Of a stretch of DNA of 64,000 bases, positions 23,154 through 34,995 are shown piece after piece. Source of the DNA: Gonocerus acuteangulatus. Lineage: Eukaryota; Arthropoda; Insecta; Hemiptera; Coreidae. Made by a program: the position numbers and the translations under genes. Numbering within the stretch: the first letter of the stretch is position 1; each line of letters opens with the position of its first letter. Below the pieces are notes generated by a model. It had not been told where the DNA came from, made no database searches, and was given only the letters and a program-made list of their open reading frames with translations. The DNA lies in contig OX328132.1 in assembly GCA_946811695.1 (NCBI GenBank), positions 98,181,900 through 98,245,899 on the forward strand. The letters are read 5' to 3'.

Positions 23154-24059
23154 TTATCAGCTTTTCGCAACTATAGCGACTTGCTCAGAACAAACATTAC
23201 ACATATATACATACATACACATCTACATGCATATATACATGGGTACAATTGGTTATTACATATGTGCATACAAACACATTATTATATTTATACATCAACA
23301 TCAACAATATATAAATCATCATTATTATATATATATATACATCAAATTATACAAATATACATTACACTATGTTTATATAGATTATTCTACTTCTAGACAT
23401 AGGAGAATACTATTCTACTTATTTCTTTAATCATACAAATAGTAGGATATACGAACAAATTATACAGATTAAGATTTAATAGAATAAATACATTAAATGC
23501 ATACAAATATGAATACAAAATGCATACAAATATGCATGCACACATGTACACACCTGCAACACACACACATGCATTTTATATTATTTTTTGTATATAAACA
23601 AACAATGGTATATTTTTTATATAAATAATAATGGTATATATATAAACAAATCTCTATGGGTTGTTTTCACTCTTCTTCCTTTCTAAATTTATGCTATAAT
23701 CTGGTTAGTAAGTTGGTCTTGTTTAGGTAGTTCAATATCTCATCTATACATTTGCTTCCATCGCCGAGTAATTCAGTCATATTGTAAGGTAAGTCATAGT
23801 TTTGTCGCTGTAAACATTCAGTGAGTATGTGCTTTATAGTCAGCGGTGTGTTACACTGTGTACATGTCGGTCTGTCCTGTCTTGTCATGAGATAAGAGTG
23901 TGTCAGTCGGGAATGGCCAATTCTTAAGCGGCATAATATCACTTCGTCTCTTCTATTATCCCTTTTGCTTGAAAGCCATTCACTTACTGTTCGTTTGATT
24001 TCTCGAAGTTTGTTATCCGTCGTCATGTGCCAGGCTTGCTCCCACTTCTCACTTCTCAC
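23091..24059 (-). mobile_element. 5'-truncated I-type LINE inside the MITE
   Basis: The minus-strand element ends in poly(A), seen as about 55 T at 23093-23150. The host CAGGAACTTTT is repeated at each side (about 23086 and 24058), a target duplication of about 11 bp. A 121-codon frame fills its 5' end (23694-24059), entering after the RNase H domain and carrying 'RLRIGHSRLTHSYLMT' and the CCHC knuckle 'CTQCNTPLTIKHILTEC'. The 3'UTR (23151-23693) is rich in ATAC runs. Confidence 0.85.
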
Positions 24060-24196
24060 AGGAACTTTTAAAATTGAACGTACAATAATATTTCATTATT
24101 CGTTTAACTTAATATCAGCACTGATATCGTTGAAATTAAACATTATAATCCTGATTAGACTTGGAAAATAGCTGACACATCTTCATAAAACGTAAA

Positions 24197-24547
24197 AAAA
24201 AAAACATCAGTCCCGTAACAGGCCACGAGGGCCCAGAGGGGCAGATACTGTAGAGGTATCTGATTCTTGACCATACGGCACACTAGGGAGATAGTGTGGT
24301 CAATACTATGCTCCGGCCGCCTGATTTCCCCTTGGCTGCTTCGACTGCTAGAGTCATTAGCACCCAAGGTACCCATTATTAATTAAATTAATTAAAGGCT
24401 GGGTGAGCCTAGGGACGATCTGGGACCCCAAATCCAACCCTCGAACTGCAGCACTAGAAGAAAAAATCTTTAGTGCGCGCTCGGGTTTTGAACCTGGTCC
24501 TCCAGTTCATTAGTCGAGTGCTCTACCACTGAGCTAACCTCGCCCCC
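24197..24547 (-). mobile_element. SINE family A copy 3, inserted in the MITE
   Basis: Full-length copy: tRNA-like head at the right, T-run (A-run on plus) at the left, 13-bp target duplication CATAAAACGTAAA at 24184-24196 and 24548-24560. The MITE arm is continuous across the duplication. Confidence 0.9.
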
Positions 24548-24913
24548 CATAAAACGTAAATTTATCTTAATTCAACAATGACATTAATTTAAATAATATA
24601 TAATAATATAAGTCTAATCAGGATTTGAATGTTCAGTTTAAACGATCTCAGTGCTGATATTAAGTTAGATGAAAAAAAATATTTTATTTTCATTTGTAAA
24701 AGTTTATGAATTATTTACAAGTAATTTAATCCACACAATTTAGCTTTCATTTTAAAAAAATGCTCTTAAATCGGTAAAATTTAGAGGCTGTAACCTTTTT
24801 TGAAACAAGAAATACGTTTGGCCCCACTGTGCGGCGACGCAATCTGGGTGTTCCGATGAGAAACGTCTGAACAGATAGGGCACGAAAATAACAGTTTTTC
24901 AAATTTATATGTA

Positions 24914-25470
24914 TTTACTAGCTGCTACCCGGCGTGCTATGCTACACCTCCTTTTTGCATCTATGAAAACAAAAATAAATCAGAAACCGTATAATTAATA
25001 TTAAAATCTAATAACGTAAATCTGTCACTATTTGGGTTCATTGTTTCGAACTCGCGATCTCCGAACTGTGAGTCATAGACGATTTTAACCTAGCCTATGA
25101 CAGTCCCCGTACCAAGACCTACCTGTGTGCCACGTTTGGTCAAAATCGGTCAAACGGTATGGATTTGTTAGGAACAAACATACAGACAAACAGGTGGTAG
25201 ACGTTTTTTACCTAACTAATGACACTCCCCGTATTACGGCCTAACTGTCTGCCACGTTTGGTCAAAATCGGACGAAGGGTGTGAATTTGTATAAGGAACA
25301 AACATAGACAGACAGCTCGTAGACATTTTTGACTTAGCCTACGAGACTTCACGTATCAAGACCTACCAGTATTCCATGTTTCGTCAAAATCGGCCAAACG
25401 GTGTGGATTTGTATAAGGAACAAACAGAAAAACGGATAAACAGGCAGACACGTGATTTTAATATATATAG
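24914..25470 (+). repeat. Interspersed repeat G, three tandem monomers
   Basis: Starts CTGCTACCCGGCGTGCTATG. Monomers of about 120 bp start near 25081, 25200 and 25322, each with CACGTTTGGTCAAAATCGG or a variant and GGAACAAACA. It ends at CAGACACGTGATTTTAATATA beside a short TA run. Confidence 0.75.
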
Positions 25471-27365
25471 ATATATTAGAATGGTATATGGCTTTTGGAG
25501 CGAAGTTCGCGCGAAAAAGATCGTAACGCTTATGTTTTCAAGGCTATATGCTTGCGGGTACTCATTTTATATTAGCATTTAAATAGGAAAACGAATGAAA
25601 CTATTTTTAAGGCAATCTCTGTAACCGTTTTGAGAAAAGTGGAAAAAATGTTTTTAACTCGATTTCGGATTGGGTATTTAGAATCGTGGGATTAAATTGA
25701 AATATTTTCTGCATGTTTGAAATTAATCTAAACTAGTATACTTAAATTTTGGTTAGATTTGGAGTTATGGAAGTATCCGAGAATGACATTTTATTGATAG
25801 ACATGAAAAGTTTTGGGATCTTTGTATATTTTCCTAAAAATCGTGAAAACGCTTATTAAATTGTGGTATACAAAAGGTAACCATTAAAAAGTTTTCTAAA
25901 TTCTCTACAAAAAAGGATCTAATGGACTTTTTGATAGGGCGACGTAAATGAAAGAAATAAGTGCTTAAAACTTCGGAAGTGTTAGTTTTATTCTGTTGTA
26001 CAGGTTTTTGTATTTGTTTAACTCACATTTTTATTGTTTTTTTTTGTTATAAATTGCATTTATCATTAGTACTTTAGTACAATACAACTACAAAACGAGA
26101 AACGTATTGGTAGTTGTGTATTCCTAGAGCGAACGTTGATAGGGCGGGGGAGTTATTTCCGCTTAGGATACTATCAGTTTCCTGTTATGGGGCCTTAAAC
26201 TTCCTTCTCTTCGAGATTTATTTTACATTTTTAACGAACGATCAAACCCTAATAACTGCTTCTATTTTTTTCCTAATGGCATTTGAGATATAAACGGTAC
26301 CGCGCTAAGATGACGCAGTTCCTGCGGGTCAGATATTTTTTTTTTTTTTCACCATCATCAGCCTAATAATTGGCTTTTTGGGAATTTGTTGTTTCTTAAG
26401 GTTGTATGTTGTTTCATTATTGTATTCCCTCCGAAACAATACGAGCAGAATTAGAGGAGTTTTTAGTGTAAATGATTTCCCCTTATTAAGAGTAGAAAAA
26501 AAGGCTTATAAATTGGTGGGTGAAGTAAAAATGAAATAAATGCAGTGACGGAATTCTCAAAAATTCTCGAGCTACGTAAATTTTCCTTAATCAGCAACTA
26601 ACCAGCGGCCGATCTCCAATTCATATTCAAAGTTTTAATAGCTTTACGCTACATTTCTCAGGGTGTGATTTATTTTTCCTTATCTACGCCACAGTATTAT
26701 TGACTAAAACGAAACCGAGGGGAATACCGTAATAATTTATTGAGATTAACTTAAAAATCCATTCTGCCATGCTGCCTTACCTGGCAATCCCTGTGCTTTC
26801 TTATAAATAAACATTAATGTTAAAATCCGCAGTACTTCGGACACAATCAATTAGTGTTACTTTTTCCTGTTGTTTGTGCTGTAGGTCATTAAAAAAAGAA
26901 CCATATTTTTATTTTTACTCGGCTTTATTTCACATTTTTTCCCAAAATGTTTCGTGGCCTTAATTACTGAGACAAAAACAATGGGTCTGCCTAACTTGCA
27001 AAAGTCTTGTCTGTTAAGCGTGTACTACCAGAACTGCTCATCTCGTTTACATTTTCTCTTAAATTTTAAATCCTTCATCCCTTACTATTCCTATATATTA
27101 CTCTATATGTATATCAGCAATACATACTAACTCAGAAAAGCAACCCGTCACGCGTGACTTTGAACATTCAACTTCAATTGGATGGGGGAGAGGAAACGTT
27201 TGCGAAAAACATTCTTTTGAATTTTGTTTATTGCGACTTTTAATATTAATAAATTACTTAAATGTGACGCAAAGTCAATAATAAAAAAATGCACCGTTAT
27301 TTCGCCTCCATATCCGTTATTCACTCGTCTTCACGTTTCGCGTCCTCCGGCCACCACTTCAGAAG
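25471..27365. other. Intergenic DNA, nothing recognised
   Basis: About 1.9 kb without a supportable gene or element. A segment near 25498-25535 (GATCGTAACGCTTATG) resembles one at 40510, suggesting another dispersed repeat. Confidence 0.45.
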
Positions 27366-27482
27366 CTTATAACTAAAAATATTTGTCGTCACATCAGTAA
27401 AAAATTATAGACAGTATTGACTTAGCCGGAGTTAGTGGAAAAATTGTCTACTGATGTGACAAAAAATACTTTTAGTTATAAG
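27366..27482. mobile_element. Small inverted-repeat element (117 bp)
   Basis: CTTATAACTAAAAATATTTG and TCACATCAGTA on the left are matched by TACTGATGTGAC and TTTTAGTTATAAG on the right, with a spacer of about 35 bp. A hairpin MITE without coding sequence. Confidence 0.7.
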
Positions 27483-27690
27483 AAATTACTCATTATCATT
27501 ATAATTGACATTCTGCCACATTTAAGTCATATTTTTGAAGTTTTATATTGTTGAAAACATAGATAATTCATATTTTTTTTTGGAGAGACCAATGAATGGT
27601 GAAATGAGCAGGAGGTATTAAAATTAAAATAAGAATTTTTCCTGAAAATAATGTCCTCTGTTTTAGGGGGCAGGAGGCCAGGGTAGAAGC

Positions 27691-27727
27691 AACGTTTAAA
27701 CCTTTATAATATAAAGGTTTAAACGTT
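27691..27727. repeat. 37-nt perfect palindrome
   Basis: Arms AACGTTTAAACCTTTATA and their exact inverse flank one A. It could be a tiny hairpin element or a chance palindrome; there is no terminator context in this genome. Confidence 0.7.
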
Positions 27728-27959
27728 TAATATCTCCACAGCCTCTGTTTTTCTTTAAAATATTCTCCTATTTTTGTTTTTATTTCTGTTGTTTTAAGTA
27801 CTCTGAAAGTGAAAGTGGTGACAAGGATTCCCAACCCATCTACCTGCAAGCTTCTTGCCTCTGTCAAATTATCTTTTCCTTCCCAAGTTGAACGTTCTTC
27901 GTGGTCGAAGTGATATTGAAGATCTCCTCGTAAGGACGAACACTGCTCACAACGTAGGC

Positions 27960-28621
27960 TGATATATATATATATATATATATATATTGTATTTTATTGT
28001 TTTAGGTAAAAAAAAAAATAATGTTCTTTAAAATATGTTACCTTAAGTTCACCAGCATGTTTCATGCCCTTTACAAAGGATTGAGGAAAAGATTAAATCT
28101 ACATTTTTAAAAAAAATAAAAACTCCTTTTTTATATCTACTCATCACATAAATTAGCTACCCGTAAGGCCTACTTTTTTTAACGGCTCTTTTGTTATCGG
28201 CCTACCTCAGCGTGCTATTCTTTCCAAACGTCCAGATAATAGGAAGCAGGGTATTTTTCTTAGCAATATCCTTGTGTAGTAAAATTTACCAACCTGAAAC
28301 TGAATTCTAATTAGGATCTTCTTTCTGGCAGTCTATCGTCCTTCGATAAAGTGAATTCCGCGAAAAAGAAGGTTAGTAAAAACTACAGCCGAAGTTTTGT
28401 TGGTCATCCGGCTGATCCTGTTAATTTATAAGTCTAATTTCATATTTGATTATATTTGTGAAGAAATTACCCTTGTTTTGGAACATGATTTGTTATTTTT
28501 GTCAAATTAATTTTCTATAGCAATGGAGGCCTGTATTCATGTATTTATTTTTGAAATATTTCAGAAATCTTTATTGATACAACCTACAGGGTTCCAAAAA
28601 TAACACATTTACACAAAAAAA

Positions 28622-28681
<60 letters not shown>

Positions 28682-29316
28682 ATTTTATTGTTTTAGGTAA
28701 AAAAAAAATAATGTTCTTTAAAATATGTTACCTTAAGTTCACCAGCATGTTTCATGCCCTTTACAAAGGATTGAGGAAAAGATTAAATCTACATTTTAAA
28801 AAAAAATAAAAACTCCTTTTTTATATCTACTTATCACATAAATTAGCTACCCGTAAGGCCTACTTTTTTTAACGGCTTGTTTGTTATCGGCCTACCTCAG
28901 CGTGCTATTCTTTCCAAACGTCCAGATAATAGGAAGCAGGGTATTTTTCTTAGCAATATCCTTGTCTAGTAAAATTTACCAACCTGAAACTGAATTCTAA
29001 TTAGGATCTTCTTTCTGGCAGTCTATCGTCCTTCGATAAAGTGAATTCCGCGAAAAAGAAGGTTAGTAAAAACTACAGCCGAAGTTTTGTTGGTCATCCG
29101 GCTGATCCTGTTAATTTATAAGTCTAATTTCATATTTGATTATATTTGTGAAGAAATTACCCTTGTTTTGGAACATGATTTGTTATTTTTGTCAAATTAA
29201 TTTTCTATAGCAATGGAGGCCTGTATTCATGTATTTATTTTTGAAATATTTCAGAAATCTTTATTGATACAACCTACAGGGTTCCAAAAATAACACATTT
29301 ACACAAAAAAACTATA
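27960..29316. repeat. Two-unit tandem duplication (691-bp offset) joined by (TA)n
   Basis: The unit starting TTGTATTTTATTG at 27987 recurs at 28678 and continues for about 635 bp to ACACATTTACACAAAAAAA in both copies. Only a handful of differences are visible (for example CTTGTGTAG versus CTTGTCTAG). (TA)n of different length precedes each unit. The unit has no recognisable coding content. It is a recent duplication or an assembly duplication at the microsatellite. Confidence 0.85.
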
Positions 29317-29326
29317 TATATATATA

Positions 29327-30999
29327 CAGGGTTTCCCGTAAATGTCTAGTCATATTGTGAGGGGTGATAGAAGACCTTTAGGGGAACAAAAAATGTTCTA
29401 TGACGATTTCCCGAATTCTCGCCCATAAGGGAGAAAACGTCGTTTTATTGTTTTTTCGAGACAAACGTGGTTTTTAGAAGAATAATCGTTGTAGCTCCGT
29501 CCTAGGTGGTACTACTAGAAAGGGGGTGAAACCTATCGAAAGCTGAGTAAATTTACTATAAGACTAGTTGAAAGTAAACGTAAAAATGAATGAATGTAAG
29601 TATGTATATCTTACCAAAAGAAAGCTATTCTAAATTTCGTGACATTTTATTGATATTTCTTTCCAGCGTTACTCCTCAATGGGCAGGATCTGTGATTTCC
29701 GGCTTTCAGAAAAACTTTCTCATTTAACCAGCTTTCCATTCATGTATCACAACCCTGTGTTATTGAAGTATTTGAACGGTTTAAGAACAAAAGTTTTTTA
29801 AAAAACATGGATCTGTGAAAATAAAATTATATTTTTTTCTTCAGTTTATTCAAAAAGCTGAAGAGAAATATTTATTTTTATAAATGTTTACATAATAATA
29901 AATAAATATTTACTTAAAACAATAAAAAAAAATTACTTCCACGAATATAAAAAAAAATCCTAAAACAGTAAATAAATAAAATACACATTTATTTTGAATT
30001 TATTAATTCAGGTAACTAATACTGGGTCCAGGTGGCGGCCATTAAGGAACACCAACCATACATTAACCTCAAAAATTATTATTTTTACCTAGATCACGCA
30101 TTTGAACACATTTTTACAGGACTATGTATGTCTTATTTATGAGGGATAGAATTTGTAATTACCACAATCAATTCAAGGTAAAGCATTTCTTTTAAAAAAT
30201 ATAAATACCTGTAAAAATGTGTTCAAATGCGTGATCTAGGTAAAAATAGTAATTTTTGAGGTTAATGTATGGTTGGTGTTCCTTAATGGCCGCCTCCTGG
30301 ACCCAGTATTAGTTACCTGAATTAATAAATTCAAAATAAATGTGTATTTTATTTATTTACTGTTTTAGGAATTTTTTTTATATTCGTGGAAGTAATTTTT
30401 TTTTATTTTTATAAGTAAATATTTACTTAATATTTATGTAAACATTTATAAAAATAAATATTTCTCTTCAGATTTTTGAATAAACTGAAGAAAAAAATAT
30501 AATTTTCTTTTCACAGATCCATGTTTTTTTTAAAGCTTTTGTTCTTAAACCGTTCAAATACTTCAATAACACAGGGTTGTGATACATGAATGGAAAGCTG
30601 GTTAAATGAGAAAGTTTTTCTAAAACCCGGAAATCACAGACCCCGCCCATTGAGGAGTAACGCTGGAAAGAAATATCAATAAAATGTCAGAAAATTTAGA
30701 ATAGCTTTCTTTTGGTAAGATATACATACTTACATTCATTCATTTTTACGTTTACTCCCAACTAGTCTTATAGTAAATTTACTCAGCTTTCGATAGGTTT
30801 CACTTCCTTTCTAGTAGAACCACCTGGGACGGAGCTACAACGATTATTCTTCTAAAAACCACGTTTGTCTCGAAAAAACAATAAAACGACGTTTTCTCCC
30901 TTAGGGGCGAGAATTCGGGAAATCGTCATAGAACATTTTTTGTTCCCCTAAGGGTCCTATATCACCCATCACAATATGACTAGACATTTACGGGACACC

Positions 31000-31002
<3 letters not shown>
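29327..31002. mobile_element. Giant palindromic element, 1676 bp, TA target
   Basis: Left arm 29327-30120 and right arm 30208-31002 are nearly identical inverse copies around an 87-bp spacer. Tips are CAGGGTTTCCCGTAA and the inverse of CAGGGTGTCCCGTAA, with TA at each side. It sits inside a (TA)n array. TA duplication suggests a Tc1/mariner-type or similar TA-targeting enzyme, but no transposase frame is visible. Confidence 0.8.

Positions 31003-31062
<60 letters not shown>
31003..31062. repeat. (TA)n microsatellite
   Basis: TA run directly right of the 1.68-kb palindrome. Confidence 0.95.
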
Positions 31063-31069
<7 letters not shown>

Positions 31070-33240
31070 AGAAAAAGAAAAATATTCCGTTCTGTATCAA
31101 CAGTTTCGATACTTTCCTAAATACCTTGAATATAGTAAGGAAATTTAGGGATGTGAATAAAAAACTTTCGAAAGCTAAAAATACTTCCGTCGAAATCGTT
31201 TTGATGTTGGTATATATAGGAAAATCTAATTTCCAGAAATTAGTGCTTGGAATTTTAAATTTGTTGGTTAGGTTCCCTTAATAGTATTCATTTCATTCAT
31301 CTTTTTTTATTGGTTGTTTCATTGTTTTTAAATTTCTTTTAGCAGTAATCTGGCTTTTCTTTAAAATGTTATTGAAGTGGATTTTAAATTTTTCGTGGGT
31401 AAAATTAGCATATTTATGTTAGCTAGCAAAAATTTGAAAACAATCTTTTAACTGATTACATTCCAAGCTATTCAAATTACACTAAAGATAAGAATGTTTA
31501 TAAAACGCGCGAGTCGGCCATTTTTGAAGCTGTTCTAAGTGTTGCCTTGCTGAGTTAATTTGCTAGTTAACGCAACTTCTGCGAGACGGATTTTTGTTTC
31601 TGAACGGGTAACTGGAAAAGGAAAAAAAAAAAAAAAAAATGTAAGAATTATACAAATAATCAAATGTTGACAGATAGCTGAATAGTACAGAACATGGGAG
31701 TATGATGCGGCTAGTTAGCCTTCGCTTACCACTAATAGTCCCACCGCCAACTGTCGCGTGAGTAGAACCACAAATCTACCGCGAAATTTCCCCCTACACG
31801 CGCTAATAGTAACCAGTCGAACTCTTGATAAGAGCATTCCTTCGCAAACATTGTCTTCATACATTGGACATGTAAGAATTTGAGTATTTGATTTTTTTTC
31901 ATGAGAACATTTCACTTGGATTCGACGACCCCCCCCCCAAAAAAAAATAATAAAAAAAAATAGAAAAATCGCAATTAGATGAGAACCAACTCTCGTTTAT
32001 TATACTTATTTCAGGATACAAAAAATGGCTGAAAAATTATAACAACTTGTAATTGATAGTTTAATACAAAACGATGGATAAGAGAGAGCTGAAAACCGTT
32101 ATTTCAGAAAGATTGTTTAGTTTTCCAACTAAATTGGGTTGTAAGGGTTGTAACCTATAGATAACCCGTCCTAAAATTCGTAGTTAATAATAAATGGACG
32201 TTAAAATTAAAAAAAAAAAAAATTGGGTTGCTTTACACGTAACTTAGCAACAACAATTGCTGGTAGAAAAAATATACGAAAAAAGCAATATGCAAAGTAA
32301 CAGATCAAATAGAACTAGAAACTAATGGTAAAATTATTTGTGTAAAGGTTAAAAAAAAAAAAAAATACTACTGACTATATGAACTAAATATATCAAAATG
32401 TTTATAATATTTAAAAAAAAATCATATTTACATGTAATATAACATTTGTGATACATATAACATTTATTAATTCGTACGTTGTACTAAACATAATTATCTC
32501 TCTTCGTACCTGAAGTATTTATTAGTTCTACGAAAGTAAAACCTGACGTATTTTTTTAATACGCCACAAATTAAGATACAATTAGAAAAAAGCCTGTGGC
32601 TCAGGAGTTGCGTAAGTTATGAAAGGGTTGGAGGAAGAAAAAATATTAAATTTTTGTTTGTTTTATTATATATATTATAACCAGCTTACTATAATAGTTT
32701 CTAATGTAATTATTTTTATAATTTCAATATTCAGTAAACCATTGGTTTTTAATGTTTTAGCGTTTCTGGGCTACATTTCAAAGGTGTATATTGACTGCAT
32801 TTGCATCTGTAATATATTAATAAAAAGAAAGAAAAAAAAAACAAAAAAAAAAAACATGAAGCTATGATTTTCACCTAGAACTTGCATCTTATAACCAAAT
32901 AATTTGATCTTTAATGCTATGATATGAAATATTTTATATAGTAATTATTAGCTGCACTATCCCCATAACGCACAGTGGGGCCAAATTCAATATCTTTTAA
33001 ATGACTGTTTCTATCGAATTGACGTTGGACTCATTCAATTTAGAATATATAAATACATACACATACATAAATACATTGGAAAAAATATGTTAAGCCGTTT
33101 ACACCAGTAATAATAATTTTTAATTTGGACCCGAAAATACCTGGTTCAAACTCCGCTAGATTAATTTCGTTTTGGTTTTTCAAGTGAATCTCCCATTCCG
33201 TCCACGATACCACATGTAGTAGTTGGACGGCAAGGCCTAA
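31063..33240. other. Intergenic DNA; MITE tip at about 32968-32985
   Basis: Very AT-rich with several poly(A) runs. The motif CGCACAGTGGGGCCAAA near 32970 is the tip of a family M MITE with nothing of the body after it. No gene supported. Confidence 0.45.
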
Positions 33241-33249
33241 TAAAAAATT

Positions 33250-33432
33250 TTTTTTTTTTTTTTTTTTTTTATTTTTTTTTTTTAACGGCGCATCTACATC
33301 TAGGTCATTAGCGCCGAAATCAAGGGTGCAGCGAGCCGTGGGATGATAAAATTCCTGCCTAGGTTGGGAATCGAACCCACCATCTCCCGCTTATGAATCC
33401 AAGGCGCTATGCATTAGACCACGGGAGACCCC
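33250..33432 (-). mobile_element. SINE family B copy 2
   Basis: tRNA-like head at the right (inverse of GGTCTCCCGTGGTC, B box GGTTCGATTCCCAACC). The 3' hairpin GGCGC...GCGCC lies next to the poly(A), seen as T-runs at 33247-33283. Possible target duplication AAAAAATT at 33242 and 33433, weak because it is low complexity. Confidence 0.8.
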
Positions 33433-33793
33433 AAAAAATTATCAATTATTATTATTTTTAATATTTGTTTAATGTTTTATGAAATCGACCTATAAAAAAA
33501 CTGAATTTACGACTAGCAATTGATCTTATTCGATTATTAATGAAGAAGTCCATGTTATTATAAAAATATATAAAAAAAGAAGTAAACATATGATGATAAA
33601 GCCAAACGATCAACAAGTAATAATAATGATAATACATGAGTTTACTAAATCAATAATTCCAAGGCTTCTGCCCTTATTAGAAAATATATTTTTTCCCCCT
33701 GGTATGTCTATTTTTAGGAGTTTCTTATAGCCGTAACACCCGTGCAGTTCCATATTTCATGAAGTGCTGCCCTCATCATCAGAAGAGCGTTGC

Positions 33794-34305
33794 GAGTCCT
33801 TCATTCTGCGTAACCCACATGATTAACCAGGGTTGTGGTTTGACTGGCCTCCTTGCAATTCCTTAATGCGGCTTAACCCATATGACTAACCAGCGTCGTG
33901 GTTTGCCTTGCATCCTTGCAATTCCTTGATGCTTCGTAACCCACGTGACTAATCAGCGTTGTGGTTTGACTGGCTTCCTTGTAATTCCTTCATGCTGCGT
34001 AACCCACATGACTAATTAGGGTTGTGGTTTGCCTTGCATCCTTGTAATTCCTTCATGCTGCGTAACCCACAGGACTAACCAGGGTTGTGGTTTGCCTTGC
34101 ATCATTGTAATTCCTTCATGCTCCGTAACCCACATGACTAACCAGCATTGTGGTTAGCCTAGCCTCCTTGTAATTCCTTCATGCTGCGTAACCCACACGA
34201 CTTAACAGCGTTACGGGTTGCCCGGCCTCTGTGCAATTCCTTCAAGGCGTGAAACTCCCATGACTGGACTGCGTTGCGAGTAAACTAGCCACCATGCAAT
34301 TCCTT
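33794..34305. repeat. 63-bp tandem repeat array, eight units
   Basis: The anchor AATTCCTT recurs at 33857, 33920, 33983, 34046, 34109, 34172, 34235 and 34298, a constant 63-bp period, preceded by one divergent unit from 33794. The consensus includes GCTGCGTAACCCACATGACT and TTGTGGTTTGCC. Although 63 is a multiple of three, every plus frame I tested meets stops, so it is probably not a coding repeat. Confidence 0.9.
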
Positions 34306-34409
34306 TGTAGCGGTTATCGATTAATAAAAACATACGAGAACAATCAATATTTGCCCAAAACATATAAATGTGCTCGCGTCCACTAATTCCGATCCACGAA
34401 CAAACTAGG

Positions 34410-34710
34410 TGCTCCAAATAACCGAAATTACGCCTACTCCATTAACTGCAAACGAAGTCATCAACCCGATAAAAAACGTAATAAAAGAAAATTGGTCGAA
34501 AATTTCCTCAATAGAATGCTGGGATTTATTATCGAGGGCCAGCAGGAGAGAAGAGGTAGTCATAACCCGAATGAGAATGTGACACAAAACTGTCACACGG
34601 ATTTCTGATGTCGAAAGAAGACCCACCAAAATGTCCTAGATGTGATGAAACCTTGTCTATAAACCACATTTTAGTCACTGCTCGAAGGAATTAAACAAAT
34701 TGAATTGATA
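34410..34710 (+). mobile_element. Decayed I-type LINE fragment
   Basis: The plus strand encodes, with stops, pieces matching the element at 62483: a start like 'EITPTPLTANEV', then 'RREEVVITRMRM', then a knuckle 'CPRCDETLSINHILVT' in which the final Cys is lost. It is older than the other copies. No tail or target duplication found. Confidence 0.65.
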
Positions 34711-34929
34711 TTATGACAATTATTATTGTTTAATTTGTTGTCATTTTTTATTATATTTTTTTTTATTTAAATTTATTTTCTACTTTTTCCACAATTATAT
34801 TTATTTTCTTGATGTTTTCATTATGTATAATAATTTATTTATTATTATTATTCATTAAATGACCCTTAGCTCAAATATATATAACTGGCGAATAAGGCGG
34901 AAGGTCAATAAAATATCGCCACACACTTT

Positions 34930-34995
34930 TACACTTTTCATTTATCTTCCCTAGATGTTTCGCACCCTTTTTGGTGCCTCTTCAGGGGAACACAC
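34930..34995 (-). ncRNA. Hammerhead-like / Penelope-type hairpin signature
   Basis: On the minus strand CTGAAGA (34985-34979) is followed by one G, a 5-bp stem GCACC/GGTGC with a short loop, then GAAAC (34961-34957) and ATCTAGGG. This is the CUGANGA-stem II-GAAA order of a hammerhead ribozyme, but the extra base before stem II and unassigned stems I and III mean activity is not shown. It may be only the known signature of Penelope-like termini. Confidence 0.25.

Larger units (their letters stand above)
22895..24836. mobile_element. Full-span family M foldback MITE with two nested insertions
   Basis: Left tip GGCGCAAAGTGGGGCTAAAC and right tip GTTTGGCCCCACTGTGCGGC are inverse copies, making this the only copy spanned end to end. 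Segments shared with the copies at 1789 and 49374 run inward on both arms. Two retroelements interrupt it: a LINE at about 23097-24057 and a SINE at 24197-24547, each with target duplications. Without them the MITE would be about 0.6 kb. Confidence 0.8.

Noticed and set aside
23025..23430. Phe-rich ORFs across the poly(T) tract
   Set aside because: They read the LINE poly(A) tail and an ATAC-rich 3'UTR.
30468..30650. 60-codon minus ORF in the palindrome
   Set aside because: The same sequence is mirrored in the left arm, where the frame is broken; no transposase motif is present.
33794..34305. CRISPR array
   Set aside because: The 63-bp and 67-bp (53344) arrays are contiguous tandem repeats without unique spacers, in a eukaryotic context.
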